A stretch of DNA of 64,000 nt from Dermanyssus gallinae (GCA_003439945.1 QVRM01002086.1:33501-97500), one strand, 5' to 3'; shown: positions 12,101 through 24,855, counted from the stretch's first letter. Made by a program: numbers and translations. Notes: generated by a model from the letters alone, not told the origin.

Positions 12101-13925
12101 AGGGGGGGGGGGGGGAGGGTCGACGAGGGGGAAGGGGATATGGAGGGAGGGAGGGAGAGAGAGATAGACCGACCTCTGTCTGTTAACAGTACGGTCCAGC
12201 CGGTTTAGCTCCAGTCAGGGCAGCCAAGTTCAGCTTAGCTTAGCAGTCAGTTAGGTGGTAGTTCTTCAGGAGAGGCAGCGGTCATAAAGCGTCGTTTATG
12301 ATTGTTTAGACCCCACCCAGTCGCCAAACATAATGGTTTCGTTTCGTCGATTCGCCGCCAACCGGCCGGGAGTATCTATGCACCTCAAAGTAGTAAGAGT
12401 AGTAGTAGACTTATTATTAGTACTATTACTACTACTACCTTTTTCTCTCTTACTATGTTCGTTCCTCAGTCTTACCCTTCCTCCTTTTTCCTCACACACA
12501 CCCACCCACATACTCACATACATACATATACTCGTATATAGTATGTCTATATACATCTTTACGTCTGTTTTGCCTAGCCGCGAGCTGGTGGGGGGGGGGA
12601 GAAAGTCGTCTCTCTCTCTCTCTCTCTCTCTCTCCCTCTCTCTCTCGCTCTCTGTCTTTCTCTCTCTCACTCTACTACGTGCGGAAAGTCAATCAACCAA
12701 AGAGCAAGAAGCGGGCTGCTGAAGCAGGACGACGCAGTTAGGGTTAGGTCTGTCTTGCACCTGCCAGTGGCGATTGAGTTGAGCTGTGGTATTTTGCTGG
12801 CTTCTCGCCGGCAGGCAGAGCTCAACGCGTCTCTCGGCGGACCTACGCTGGACTAGTAAGCTTGCGGGGAACTCTCTCCGAGCGTGCGAGCGGGGAGGTC
12901 GCACGGAGACGCGCCCTCGCTACGAGCGGAATAACGACAAGCTTTACGGTGAAAACGACGACGGCTAAAGTCGGTAAAGACAATAATGGCCTGAACCATA
13001 CGTACATACATACGGCGCAGCGGCCTCACACGTGCACCGAACCACGTATCCACTAACTATACGTAGACTAATCAACAACAACGCCGACTTTTTCATTTTC
13101 TCATTGAAACTTCTCGTCCTCTTCTTCTCGCTGCCTCGCTACATAAAACGAAAAGGCATGCCGTGTCGATGACGCGTTGGTTAGCGTTCATTGGCACCCG
13201 GCGTTGTCGATCATCAGTTAGCTGGACCTTCACTATATGCTTTTAGTTCAGACTTTAAGGCGCGTCACGCAATGAAAGCATACAGAGACGATGCTTATGA
13301 CGAGGATATCCGTGCAAGAACGGTTTAGTGCAGCTGTAGTTGCTCTTGTTGTTGCTCTTAATATTGTTGTTGTCGTTGTCGTCGTTATTTGCTTGTTATT
13401 GCGATCATTATTATTATTATTATTGGTCTCGTTTTTGGTACTATTATTATTAGTATTACTGTTGTTTTTTTATTGCTGGTGTTATAACATTAAAGTTTGG
13501 TTTACCATAGCCCTCATGTATAATAATACCGAGCGAGTGCTCTGATACGTGCTCGGACAAACGTAGATTCAAGGCGGACTGTTAAATATAGATGTGCACA
13601 AGTTTGATTAATATACGTACTGCGTATATAGCACGACACTGCATTGCAAACACCGCACTCGAAAAGAAAACGACCCGGACTACACTAGATGTCGCAGCTA
13701 TATCGGCTAGCGTCGGCGATTGTGCACATTGTGCACACCGGTTTTTCCACCTATATCCTCACCCCTACTTTTTGCCGTTTTACTGGCGATTCCACCGCAA
13801 TCCGGTATACTTCCGTGGTGACGCTACGCAACTATCATACGTAAGCTACATCACCACCACCACCATAGGCTACACCAAAGCTAAAGAAACCAACCGTCAG
13901 AATCCCTGACTAAGAGACTGACTAC
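12101..13925. other. GC/CT-rich unassigned region with G-run, GA/CT tracts and T-rich coding-like ORFs
   Basis: A G14 run lies at about 12102-12115, followed by GGGA/GA repeats. A (CT)n tract lies at 12608-12668, and ATT/GTT-rich sequence at 13320-13480. Base composition is richer in G and C between about 12200 and 13200 than in the flanks. TCAGTT strings near 12247 resemble arthropod initiator elements, so a host promoter or 5' UTR is possible, but I cannot support a transcript. The reading frames here arise from the low-complexity tracts. Confidence 0.3.
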
Positions 13926-14025
13926 TCATTAAGTTGGGCGAACGTTTTCACCTCGAAGGACAAAAGAGCTGCACAATTTCCACGGACGTCCAGTGGGGCA
14001 ACGCGATCTCAATTCGAGGATATTC
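13926..14025 (+). pseudogene. Tiny RLE-element C-terminal scrap
   Basis: About 60-90 bases on the plus strand translate to ELGERF...STDVQWGNAISI. This matches the conserved LGxRI...LSIDVQRGNAxSILG tail that ends the ORF of RLE-type elements elsewhere in this window, for example around 25830, 29440 and 32150. The same nucleotides match 32140-32180 over roughly 45 bases. Nothing upstream or downstream continues the element, so this is a very small relic. Confidence 0.55.
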
Positions 14026-15309
14026 TATATTTCAATACAAGTAAAGAAATAAATGTGACGATAAGTTACACCGCCACTACGACTATAGTTACAGGTATGA
14101 GGTTATTAGGTTATATGAGCACATCTGAGCACGAACTCTCAGCTGGATCTGCTTATCATCTAACACGGCAATGACTTGTTCGGCTAAAATGACATATGTC
14201 AGCAGGTGACCAATTTGATTTGAAACTGGGAAAATCATGGAGGGACTTCTTCTGTTGCAACTAAGTTTGGCCGAAACGGAATCGCGGTAGCTCACTGAGG
14301 CCGGCCACATATAGTATTTTTCGCGCAGAGCCTTATGGCTGCTCGTGTATCGGACAGAAATAAAGTCGGAAGTAAAGCTAAACGAATAACACGTAGAAAT
14401 CGTATGCCAGAGGTTATTTCGTGAGAAATGAATAAGGATATGCAACAGAAATAATATGCAAACATACATGTTAATTGCTAAAGTATCAACTCAATGAAAG
14501 CGAGTAAATACATTTAAATAGTGAACAAAATCCTCATACTAGAGGATGAGAGAGAGAGAAATGCAATATGTGTCTAAAATGTTAATTTACGTGAAGCATA
14601 ATATGTAGCGTACTAGGTGACCGCTTAAGCTCAACGTTTTCGTTTTTTGTTTTCGAAGGTGACAAATTAGTAATAGCCAATGCTAAGGTAAGAACATCAG
14701 GAAAGCAAACCCCGAAGAAACGATATAATTATTATACTTCGAATATAAAATGTTGATTAATATAATATTTTGCTAACATAATGGTTTGCTTAATGGCATG
14801 CAGCTAAGCCTGTTGAACCGATTTAGTCGTCACATTTCAATATGAATGTGTATAGATCTGTTTGAGTCTGTAGCCTAGCAGCACCCACACGTAAAAAAGA
14901 TTGCCTCTCACTAATCCAACACTCAGATCGTGCCATAACGATACTGCTGGCTGTTGTCCGCAAATCACCAATGACATGTTTGACAGAAGCAAGATAAGCC
15001 AAATGAAATGAAGAGAGAGAGAGAGAGAAAGAGATGAACAGAGGATAAGAGAGAGGAGAGACATGTGGAAGGAGAATGGTAACATAGTCAAGGTGGGTGA
15101 AAGAGAGACACGGCGGGGGGAGCGGCACAGAGTAAAAAAGAAGCAGAGATGTGCGAAGATCAATGTCTTCATTCGAAGTCGATAACACGGACCGGCGGCG
15201 ACCAGAAGCGACGCCGGCAAGGCCTACGAAGAACCGATCCATCCTCACATGCTTGGATTGCATGCTCAGCTGAGACGGAGACGGCCAATCAGTGGCCACC
15301 TTAGCACGT
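14026..15309. other. Unassigned DNA
   Basis: A 126-codon minus-strand frame (14469-14089) shows no family resemblance. GA-rich tracts occur at about 14545-14560 and 15010-15070 and produce spurious Leu/Ser-rich frames on the minus strand. Confidence 0.4.
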
Positions 15310-15415
15310 CATACGTCAACAACAACAACAATCACAACAGTTCAAACAAGCAAACAGCAGTGACTGTCACAGCCATTACCATCGCAGCAACAACAACAAT
15401 AACAGTAACAACAAC
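15310..15415. repeat. CAA-rich trinucleotide tract
   Basis: Imperfect (CAA)n with interruptions leads directly into the 25-bp minisatellite. The minisatellite unit itself contains GAACAACAA and may have been seeded from this tract. Confidence 0.75.
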
Positions 15416-15614
15416 AATGTATAGCACCGATGCGAACAACAATGTATAGCACCAATGCGAACAACAATGTATAGCACCAATGCGAACAACAATGTATAGC
15501 ACCAATGCGAACAACAATGTATAGCACCAATGCGAACAACAATGATAACACCAATGCGAACAACAATGTATAGCACCAATACGAACAACAATGTATAGCA
15601 CCAATGCGAACAAC
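15416..15614. repeat. 25-bp minisatellite, about eight units
   Basis: The unit runs from AATGTATAGCACC to GAACAAC and has a period of 25 bases. Starts are at about 15416, 15441, 15466, 15491, 15516, 15541, 15565 and 15590. The unit at 15541 is one base shorter and has lost GT. Single-base variants (GATGC, AATAC) distinguish other units. Because 25 is not a multiple of 3, translation cycles through all three frames every 75 bases, which explains the overlapping repetitive frames on the minus strand. These are not proteins. Confidence 0.95.
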
Positions 15615-16430
15615 AACGCTTTATGTCGAGAGAGACGGTTTGACTGACGCGTGGCGACCATCGAAAGGGTGACAATGCGTTCGATTCAGCGATGAACCGT
15701 CAAGATTTGCCGTGTCCGCGAATGACCAACAGAGGCGACAGCGGGAGCGGCGGCAGCAACCGCACTTCGTAGGACCTCACCAAATCGACTTCACGAAGCC
15801 GATGTACGCGTTGTTGCTGTTATTGTTGTTGTTGTTGTCGCTGTTGCTGCTGCTGCTGTTGTTGTTGTTGCTGTCGTAGTCGGTGGTAGATAGACAAACA
15901 TACACACACAGATCCACACATGCATGCATACCGATGGACATACACATGTGTACGTACGAAGGGACGTTGCCGTCGGCCGAGGAGCAGCTTCTCGGCACGG
16001 TGTGCACGAGCAAACACGATGGGTGTTGTGCCTGATCTGCAGCCCGCCACATCTTTCTCTCCTCCGCCGGGCCGCATCCGTTCCGCCGCTGCTTTTTTTT
16101 CTATTCGACTCTTCACAATGTTCTTTTTCTACTTTGCTTACATCATCCACCCACCCACCCACCCAGCCCCACTCCCCAGGTCCGCGCGCTTTCTTTGTCC
16201 TCTGCCGTTCTTTTCTATTGCAGTGCGCTGCAGAGATGTTGAGAACAGAAGAAGCGCGAGAGCGGCAGAGGCGCACACGCTTGACGTCTCTGTCGCCTGT
16301 GTGACATCGAAATTGTCAGTGCCATCACGTTTGAGACTCTCCGCAGGTCCATAGGACAACTGAGTGAAGTCGTCAACGCCCGACCAAAATATCAGACAGG
16401 AGGAAAGGTGCAGAGTAGATTCACAATGCG
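15615..16430. other. GC-rich unassigned region with GTT/GCT tract
   Basis: (GTT/GCT)n lies at about 15808-15870. CpG-rich sequence at 15960-16340 is open on both strands for more than 120 codons but shows no known domain. The frames across the tract encode Gln or Asn runs that reflect the repeat. A host exon cannot be excluded, but nothing positive supports one. Confidence 0.3.
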
Positions 16431-16950
16431 TATATATATATATATATATATGTGTCTAAAAAAATAGGCAAAAAACAGTAACAGTTAAGTTTCGGCGAGG
16501 AGGTCGATTGGCAAGAAACGACGTTCTCCTAGCCAGGGACAATGTAGTACATTTTGTAAATAAATTAACTTATCTGCTAGTCATTATAACGTCGAATGGT
16601 AGCAGTTTCAGAAAGCATATAGAAAACAGAGTGAGAAAAGCAATTCGAGCAGCTGCAGCAGCAATTAAGAACCCGCAAATGTTGTCAATACATACCGCGT
16701 CCGCCCTCTTCAAGATTAAAGTAGCACCAATAGCAACATTCGGTATATCACTTATATGAGAAACATAGGAAGGCAGATCTACAGTTACTAGATAGATTTT
16801 TCATTATGAAACGGCTTTTGGGGGTTAGCGAATTTTTGTAGTAATAGAATAGTTCATATCTTAGAGGGTGGGACTTTAATGACACAGGAACCACAACTTC
16901 CATGGGTTTACCTAGGACGAGAGCGTTTGAGCCCTATACTATGAAGTGGA
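16431..16950 (+). pseudogene. Non-LTR RT thumb-region fragment after (TA)n
   Basis: After (TA)n at 16431-16452, a plus-strand frame (16508-16759) reads KLTYLLVIITSNGSSFRKHIE, then RKAIRAAAAAIKNPQ and ALFKIKVAPIATFGI. This aligns in order with the YLGVTLT...FxxHIEE...KAxAA...LFxIKVAPI segment of the APE-type RT at 52.8-54.8 kb. The catalytic palm is missing and the frame stops at 16757, though weak similarity may run on to about 16900. It is a dead fragment of that or a related clade. Confidence 0.65.
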
Positions 16951-17018
16951 CGGAAAAATGAAAGAAAATCGATTTAGTAATATATATATATATATAAAGT
17001 GATTTATTAAGAATGCAA

Positions 17019-17112
17019 ATGGAGCTACAATTGTCTCCCGCAAGCGTGTGCACTAGGATATTACTCGTATAGAGTGGGTTGGGACCACTTCAGCAGCGTG
17101 CCCCGGACGGCA
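17019..17112 (-). pseudogene. RLE element family A, 3'-end scrap
   Basis: About 90 bases match 25632-25732 almost base for base, including ACAATTGTCTCC (ACAATTGT at 17027-17034) and TATAGAGTGGGTTGGGACC. In the longer copy this is the C-terminal coding end plus 3' UTR. Here the 3' side runs into a short AT-rich linker and (TA)n at about 16980-16997 rather than (TAA)n. The match ends abruptly at 17112. Confidence 0.8.
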
Positions 17113-18909
17113 TAGTAATATATACTACGGTGGTGATGACAAGCACGGCCTGTTGAGCAGCCGGATATAAAAGTAGACATTTAACTACGGCGCTTGCAGC
17201 CTACGGGTTTTATCGCGTGTTATGCAGCACGAAAGAATTCCACAATCCTCAGGAGCGTTGCTGGTGCACAAGGTGCTCTGGCCAGTGCGACAGATACCAT
17301 AAAAGGCCCTGAGAGCACGATCCATATAAAGCATCATCAGCCTTAGTCCTAAATGTCCCATCTGAGAAGCATGCTTTGCATCATTAACTACACGAAGGCC
17401 GATTCCATGAGAAGCTGCTTTCTCTACCAATAGGCTATGATCGACCATGTGAAATACTCACGAGACATCCTGGGATACTTCAAAATATTGAAGGGCGGTT
17501 GAGCTCTCCTTGGAGAATTCTTGATTGGTATCGAGGTGGTTATTCGCAGATAGAGATCATATCCTGTCGTCAACTATAATTATCTTTATGATTAAACATG
17601 GGATAACACATAGCATAACGCCTCAGGTTAGTAGTTTTCCTGTACAGACTTCTCTCTTTTTTATGGACACTTGTACACTTGTATGTAGTAATCATATCCC
17701 TAAGTGATAATCTGACTGCTCAAAATGAGGGAATAAGGTGGATTCTCACTTGAGTTCTTAATTCACCATTGGATCAGTAGCGTTTTCTGCTCTTGTTTCT
17801 TAAAAGACGCGTTTTGTACCACAAGTACCACACGATTTACACATTGGCGTTTGCCGAGGCTGTGTTTGTTCTTGTAAAAGAGCCGCTTTACACCACATGT
17901 CATCAAACGATTTACAAATGTGCACCACATATCACAAAACGATTTACACAGGTGCACACGGGTGCGCGTTGCAATTCGTTAGCATCGCTTAATTTCTGAG
18001 GCAAAGATTTACTAAACTTAGAAGTAAATTAATATATAAACATAAACATTTTCCAGTGCTTTTCAAGTGGCTTATTTTTTGCCTATTTTGGGTCTACTTT
18101 CTTCCCGCCCTTGGGTAGTTATCGTAGATCGTTTTTAAGCTCACGATGTCCTTTTTCCACGGGTAAGAATCTTCCATACTTTGGCTTATCATTCAGGTGC
18201 AAATTACTATTTTGAATCATTGGAATCATAATTGGCAAGACTTCACGCTGTTAGAGCAGTGTCTGACTTGAAGCTCGAGCAGCTCTAGCGCTCTTCTTAA
18301 ACTGGTTTTCCGCACAAATCCATATTTTGCGTTACAACTTATGTAATATATGTAACGTTAAAGGAACAATCAGAAAGACCGACTAAGTTCAGCTAGAATA
18401 CATTTGAAATTGTAGACGTGGAAGGACACATGATCCTCCATGGTGGTCTCATGATCCAATTGCGCAGACAACTCACGCGGGCCAGAGCTAGAACCAAAGC
18501 CCGCTCCTATGCCCAGTATTAATGAGTGACTTTTGTGGCAAAGTTCAGAAACGGAACACCTCGGCAGAGACTCTAATTAATGCCAACACACGTTTGTCTC
18601 TTGCTCTTGTTGTAGGTCCCTCTAGCAGCTACATGGACGAGAGGGCTGGCAGAGTGTGTATATATATATATATAAGCTGTCCGTCTATCCTTGTTCGCCT
18701 CGATTCTCTGCATTCGTTCCTGAGCCGTAGTTGCTGTAAACTAGTTTTAATGTTGCCGCTTCTGTAGTCAGTAGTCCTAAAGTGTTGTACCTTTACTGTT
18801 GCATTGGTTGTAATCGGCTGTAATTAAAAGAGCATAGAGTAGAGTAAGATATGCATATGGCTTTACCATACAGAGACATCTGCACCTTCTGAATAGTATA
18901 GGATGCACA
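17113..18909. other. Unassigned DNA
   Basis: An 87-codon minus-strand frame at 17448-17185 has RT-like composition but no motif I can name. A near-repeat about ACACATGTCATCAAACGATTTACA occurs around 17840-17960 as three imperfect units with a shared ACGATTTACA. A short (TA)n lies at 18659-18675. Confidence 0.4.
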
Positions 18910-18910
18910 C

Positions 18911-18953
<43 letters not shown>

Positions 18954-19092
18954 GCTTGCTTGCTTCGTTGCTACTGCTGTTACTCGTCAGGATTGTGCTG
19001 CACAAGATTCTGTGACAGCGAAACCGTTTAGCCTATAGGTAGCTGATTGCTCTTTGAATTAAGCATTAGCAGCAATACAGTAATAATTATAA

Positions 19093-19131
<39 letters not shown>
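18910..19131. repeat. Two long (TA)n tracts
   Basis: (TA)n runs occupy about 18910-18951 and 19096-19131. The second is followed by a G-run at about 19134-19143. The 140 bases between them show no recognised content. Confidence 0.9.
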
Positions 19132-19133
<2 letters not shown>

Positions 19134-19424
19134 GGGGGGGGGGTAGATATCAACGACAAAGGCGACAGCAACAACACCACACTTGAGAACCATGCAAACA
19201 ACAGGGCTAGGTAAAACAAAGGTAATAAGTGTGGACAGTGCTAAAGGCCGAATTAACGTTTACTGCAACAACGTTAGTCGGGCAACAACTATAACAACAT
19301 CAACAGCGATTACCAACAGCGCTGTGAGGGGCAGCAAGCAACAACAACAAAAAAACGGCAACTTCAGAAATAGCACCAACAACAGTGATACGTGCGTGAC
19401 AATGATCCGAAGGCACGAATAAGC

Positions 19425-19463
<39 letters not shown>

Positions 19464-20755
19464 TATACACACACTCATACAGATGGGCGATATGCTCTTA
19501 CTTGGCACGAGGCAAACAAAGGGGCTATCGATTTGGACGGCCGCACGAAAACGTTGGTCCGAAGACCCGCTTTGCGATCTCAGCTAAGCGCGGCGCAAAA
19601 TTCGATCGCCCGTTGGGCAACACCGACGACGGTGATGACACACGGTGAGCTGCTCTATTTCATCTCACCGCTCACGAAAGAACCCGATCAGTAGCAAATC
19701 GTATGGCGCTTGGAGGGTCTCCGGCGCAGCCTGGACATCATGGTTTTCATCCCATACATCCCCGACTCGTCTCACCCCCAACCCACCGTTCCCCCCCCCC
19801 CCCGCCTTACTTTGCTTCATCTACATCATATTGTTGTCCTGCCTAACTTCCTTCCCACATGTTTCTTCTTTATCTCATCCTCATCACGTTATTCTTATTC
19901 TTGTCTTCCTCTTCGTGTTCTTCGCCTTTTTCCTATTCTGCATCGACATTTTCGATTAAGCGTATCCGCGTTCAAGTCGTAATAGGTCGTTCGCCTTGCC
20001 CAAGTGCACAACCACAACGGCACCAGAAGTAACAACAGCAGAAGCAGAGCACAACATGACAATGACAACTACAACAACAACAGCAACAATAGCAATGGCA
20101 AGAAGCAACAACATCAGCAACAATATCGACAGGCACATTATCATAGCAGGCACATTACCGTACCGTACCGTGCACGGAGTTGTATCAAGCTCGACGACAA
20201 GGGTCCGCTGGTGACCGCCCGTAATCGTCAGGTCGGTTGGTGTGATGTTCAATTTCACGAATGTTGCTATTGTTGCTTTTGGTACCACGTGGCACTCATG
20301 GAGCTGTAGCCTGCCGTGTAGCTGCCGTTGCTGCGGACTGCTGAATCCGGTCGATTCTCTACCATTCCGTCGCGGCAAGCTCTCATCATCAATAACTTGC
20401 CGAGTTAGCTTATTTTCAATCGAAGCAGGTGTGTCGTACTTTTGTTGTCGACGAAGACGACAATCCCACCCTGGATGGATAGCTGTCGGCCACGGCGAGT
20501 GACAATACGACAAGCCGTATAGCAGCCGCAGCAGCAGCAACAGCACCTGAAGTTACGACCGTTGTAATTTCAGCGAGTATAACAGCAACAACAACGACAA
20601 CCCAAACACGAAAAGTGCTTTGTGAACAGAGCACAAACGATGAGCTGGTCGCGTATTAAGTTGTATAAAACATTGTTCCTCGTTTGCTATCTTGTCCGGT
20701 CTTCTTCTCTATGTATCTGCTATTGCGGTTTCGTTCTCTATCTCTCTCTTTCTCC

Positions 20756-20792
<37 letters not shown>

Positions 20793-20927
20793 CCGATCGT
20801 GGCGAAGTTGTTATTGTTCAAATTTGTTTATCTGTAATTGTACATATGTATACCTTATAGCGCGTATTAAATCGCGGGCGGCGGGAGTGTAAGTATCTCT
20901 CTCTTTTGCTATTCGTGATCTAATAAT

Positions 20928-20934
<7 letters not shown>
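19132..20934. other. CAA-rich unassigned region
   Basis: Imperfect (CAA)n tracts lie at about 19160-19390, 20010-20120 and 20520-20600. A (TA)n tract lies at 19424-19455, a C13 run at about 19791-19803 and (TA)n at 20760-20791. Long minus-strand frames are Val/Ala/Leu-rich products of the CAA tracts. I find no conserved domain. Confidence 0.4.
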
Positions 20935-20965
<31 letters not shown>

Positions 20966-20968
<3 letters not shown>

Positions 20969-22567
20969 GGTGTTCCTATTTGTGTGGCCAAAACGCTAGG
21001 GTATGGTCAAACTCGGTGAGAAAATCATTTTTGCCAATGGGTGGAAGCCGGGAAAACGTTTTGTTTTGGAGTGAGGATGAAATTTATAAAAGCAGTTATT
21101 CAGCCTTTTTTCTTCTACATAGTTGTGCAAAATCTACGTTTGCGGGAGAACCAGTCAACGCACAAAGGAACCGATCATACCGGCGTGTTTGGCGCTGAAA
21201 GTATAGTGCGAGCTAAAGCTTGGCTCTAGCCAGGTTGACTTCAGTCAATGATCGTTCGAGCATTCGTGCATCGTGATGAGCACTATATTTTGGGACCTTC
21301 AGCCTTCACTGCAAGTGTGTGACGGAAATATTGACACATTGGGCAGGTGAATTGCTTCAGCGTTCGCCCAGGGGTCCCGCATGTATTATTTGTGTTGCGC
21401 ATCGTGTGCATCGCATGCTATTCTAAGCAGAGAAACTGCTAGAACCTGTTGACTCTGCGCATTGTAATATGCGGCGTCTAAATCTATATTTAGGCTACAA
21501 ATCAATTTCCTATAGTGCCAAATTTGGTGCAAACTTTTTAAACTTGAACTATGCTTTTCGAAAATGAGAAGAAGTTAATATATATACGACCGCCGCAACC
21601 TGGGTCCAGAATATGACCGAAGAACAACCGTTATCCAATTGCTTTGTGCCGGACATCGGCCAGCCGAAACCGTCAACATCACTGGATTTAAAAGAGCAAC
21701 GGTTTACGACATTGCCCGACGCTACAGAGATGCAGAAGAGACAGGGATAGGTAGTGCAACACCTGGAAGGAAGATTCACAACCGCCGACGAGAAGTGAGG
21801 ACGCCAAAAGTGATCAAAATTGTGCAAAACTGCGTTTTTAAGGATCCAAGTCTATCGATGCGCCGTTTAGCGATCAAATTCAATATGAGTGATTGTTCTG
21901 CGTTGGATTATCAACGAAGAACTGCGCTACAAGTCTTACACGTTTAAAGTCAGACAGATGTTGTCTCAGGCCGCAGTGTGCACGTCCTAAGTGTTGTGTC
22001 GAATGAAGGAGACGTGATGCCCCCACACTTTTTTGACAGACACGAAACCATAACAAAGGAAGTGTAATACGTGTTCTGCAAAGCGTGATAAAACCATGGA
22101 TTGATAGAGTGTCCAATGGAAGACAATATGTCTTTCAACAAGACGGCGCTCCCGCCCACACCAGTAATCTCGTCCAGGATTGGCTACGGGGACACATGAC
22201 GGCGTTGTGGGACAAAACGATATGACCCCTAGCAGTCCAGACTTGAATCCCCTGGACTTCTATGTATGGGGCGTTGTTGAGCAAGAGACTAACAGGTCTC
22301 GACATGCAAATACAGAAGCGCTACGCAGAGCCATTGTCGAGTCGTTCAAGAATCTCAATCCGCTATCTTTGAAGAAGGCCTGCGGGCGCTTTCGCGCCAG
22401 AATTGAAAGTGTAATTGCTGCTGGTGGTGGCTACATTGAATAAAAATGTTCCTCAGGAGTGTACCTAACGGCACGTAAAAAAATACCGAAATATCTGTTT
22501 TTCTTTAGACATAAATTGAGAAAAGGGCGATGACGTTTAGTCCGGATTTACGTCCTGACGCACCCTG
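20966..22567 (+). mobile_element. Mariner/Tc1-like DNA transposon inserted in a (TA)n tract
   Basis: The element starts CAGGGTG at 20966 and ends CACCCTG at 22567, each flanked directly by TA. The outer sequence on both sides is (TA)n, at 20935-20965 and 22568-22596. That is the expected result of a TA-targeting transposase landing in a TA microsatellite. The terminal inverted repeats look very short; only about 7 bases match perfectly. Length is about 1.6 kb, within the usual autonomous range. The transposase inside is broken (see the separate entry). A segment at about 21050-21250 that reads FWSEDEIYK in one frame looks like a displaced catalytic block, so the interior may be rearranged. 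Confidence 0.8.
21590..22443 (+). pseudogene. Mariner/Tc1-like transposase, frameshifted with internal deletion
   Basis: An N-terminal helix-turn-helix region (21639-21945) reads AETVNITGFKRATVYDIARR and later SMRRLAIKFNMS. After a gap, the second half runs from GVVSNEGDVMPPHFF at about 21990, through VFQQDGAPAHTS at about 22130, to PSSPDLNPLDFYVWG at about 22225. It finishes with an intact C-terminal frame to the stop at 22441. The DDE/D family uses one Asp before the first block and the two Asp seen in QQDGAP and SPDLNP. About 30 codons separate the latter two, with a 1-base frameshift and a stop between them. The segment holding the first catalytic Asp is missing at its expected place (about 21950-21985). 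The gene is dead. Confidence 0.8.
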
Positions 22568-22596
22568 TATAAATATATATATATATATATATATAT

Positions 22597-24347
22597 GAGC
22601 TTAATATTTGTCCGAGCCATCTCTCGTTTATTGCGCGAGCGATTTGCGGGAGACTAAACGATCTTCTTGGAAACTGCAAGGTAAGTAAAAAACGTCGACC
22701 AAACGATCTTGCACTGCACGCTACACTTTGTTAATCGCGGGTTTCTCCAGTAGAAGTCCAAATTCAACTCACAGATAATTGAAGTCGCCGTTTTCGAGGT
22801 CGCAGTAGTCGCTCTCGTCGTCGAAATGTTGCACGAATAGAGTGTCGAAGCAAGTGGTGTGGCGACCGGTTTGCGACCAACGAGTTTACTAGCGAGTTTA
22901 GCTGACGTCTTCAGGCGGGGGGCTTCTTGAGGCGGGCCGGACCCATTCGGCACCGCCGTAGATGCGTCGGCACAGTATCCTTGCTGTTTGCTGGCAGAAC
23001 CTCGTGTGGGCTAATCCATCGACAAATTCCGCCAACAGCTGGTAAGGACTAAGACGACGCCGATCATGCGTCAACGACAACGACAACAGTGACAACAACA
23101 ACAGTGACAATGCCGCCAAGGACACTACTACACAACGACTGCGTCCAGTTGGCTACAGATCGACACCAGCTTTGGCATTCTGTAAAGCTGTAACGTTGTG
23201 CCTTCCATACGATTTACGATATACATATACGCTCGAATACGTACTACCAGTCGACCGCTTGCTTGCCTGCCTAGATGTACGCATCTGTGTGTATGCCTCT
23301 CTCTTTCTCACTCTACCTTCTATATGTGTTTACCTGGACGCGCGGCAAGATTCCGGTTGAGTTGCTCTTGAAATATCCGCATATATATATATATAACAGC
23401 TCATAGCCGTATATGTATATATCTACGCACATACCAGTGCCTGCAATTGATACGCCATGAAAAGAGAGCTTTAGCCCACTAAATCTTCCTCGGTTAGGCC
23501 GTAAACGATCGACAGTGGTGACAACACGGGCGGAGTCGACACAAGATGATAAACTTCTGCCTTGTTTGCCATGTTTTGGGAAGCTGCCGAAAGGCACCAG
23601 AAGCTTAGACGAAAACCGACAGATTTCACGGCCGAAATGCAGCCGTTTGCCCTTCGACATAGCGCGCAAATCTACAAACGCATGAGTTAACACTGATGAA
23701 AAAGACATAAACGAGAGAACATCGATAATACCTAACCGTTATTGTTGCATCGGATGCTGCATGCCTCTAACCGAGCAGTTTTGATCAGACGCTGTTTCTT
23801 CACTAGAGTAACACAGAGTAAGGGAGAACAAGTGGTGTATTTGTCAGAAACGTACGACTGAGATTCGTTTATACAGCAAAACAGTTCTTCACCTTCAAAA
23901 CAACACCTTAGTTCAAGAAAAGCAAACGAGCTTCGCTTCTCTTGGACCCGATGCGTCTTATACATTAATTGTTCTGATACCTGGACTTAGTCGACACTAT
24001 TACATGCGTACAAATCATATACATGCATAAGGAAATTAGTACTCATCATCAAGGAATATTACCGCTAGCCAACCGTACGCTGTAGGCGCATTTATTTAAA
24101 CTAGCTTTTTCTGCTAGTTTGAAAATTTCCGTTACAGAATCCCTGCGTTCAAAAAGTACCCGCGAACCAAAAAAAAATGGCCAAGCTAACAAGCACAAAA
24201 AGTTTAACAAAACAACCAGAAAATAGCAAAATAAAAAATAGCTTATTCGCGTTACGCCTGTTCATCTTAGGCCACATATGACCGCCGGAAATCGTATGTA
24301 AGGATTTTTCGACGTCGTATATTGTGCCTTTGAAAAAATTATATAAA
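22597..24347. other. Unassigned DNA
   Basis: A GC-richer patch at about 22650-23130 has a 99-codon minus-strand frame (22953-22654) with no recognised domain. A 131-codon minus-strand frame (23708-23313) is likewise unknown. A short (TA)n lies at about 23381-23396. No element ends are evident. Confidence 0.35.
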
Positions 24348-24437
24348 TATATATATATATATATACACATCGTGACCTAGCCATACAGGCTTTGATAAGC
24401 CACGGGGGGTGGCTATATATATATATATATATATATA
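24348..24437. repeat. Two (TA)n tracts
   Basis: (TA)n lies at about 24348-24365 and 24413-24437. The second is close to the 3' end of the following RLE fragment. Confidence 0.9.
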
Positions 24438-24855
24438 CATACACATTGCTGTACATATTGCCTTTTATTTAACTCGTAACGGGGTTAACAATTGTCCCCT
24501 AGCGAACGTGACGACAAACTACATCAGCCCTAGGTCCAGACCTGGTGTAGACCACCTGGACAAGGTGCCAAGCACCGCCGTGGCGTTTCCACGTTGTATA
24601 TCCAATGATAGCCTTTGCCGAAGAAATCACTAGCGCGTGGGTCCCCCGTAGCCAATCTGAGACGCTTGCATATCTTAGTAATAACTCCCTCAGTAATTTT
24701 ACCTGGGCCCCCTAAGGTCTCAAAGGCAAATGGTCGAAAGTCCATAGAGTCTCCAATATGTGCATACTTCCGACACTTATTTCTTTCCGCATGCGAAACA
24801 GCATAACCAGCCTGGGTAGCGCCGTGACTGACCATTGAAGGTGCTAAAAAGTCAG

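Noticed and set aside
15332..15675. Overlapping Cys/Ile-rich repetitive ORFs on the minus strand, and a CRISPR-like regular array
   Set aside because: A 25-bp tandem minisatellite with no spacers explains both. It is neither a protein nor a CRISPR array.
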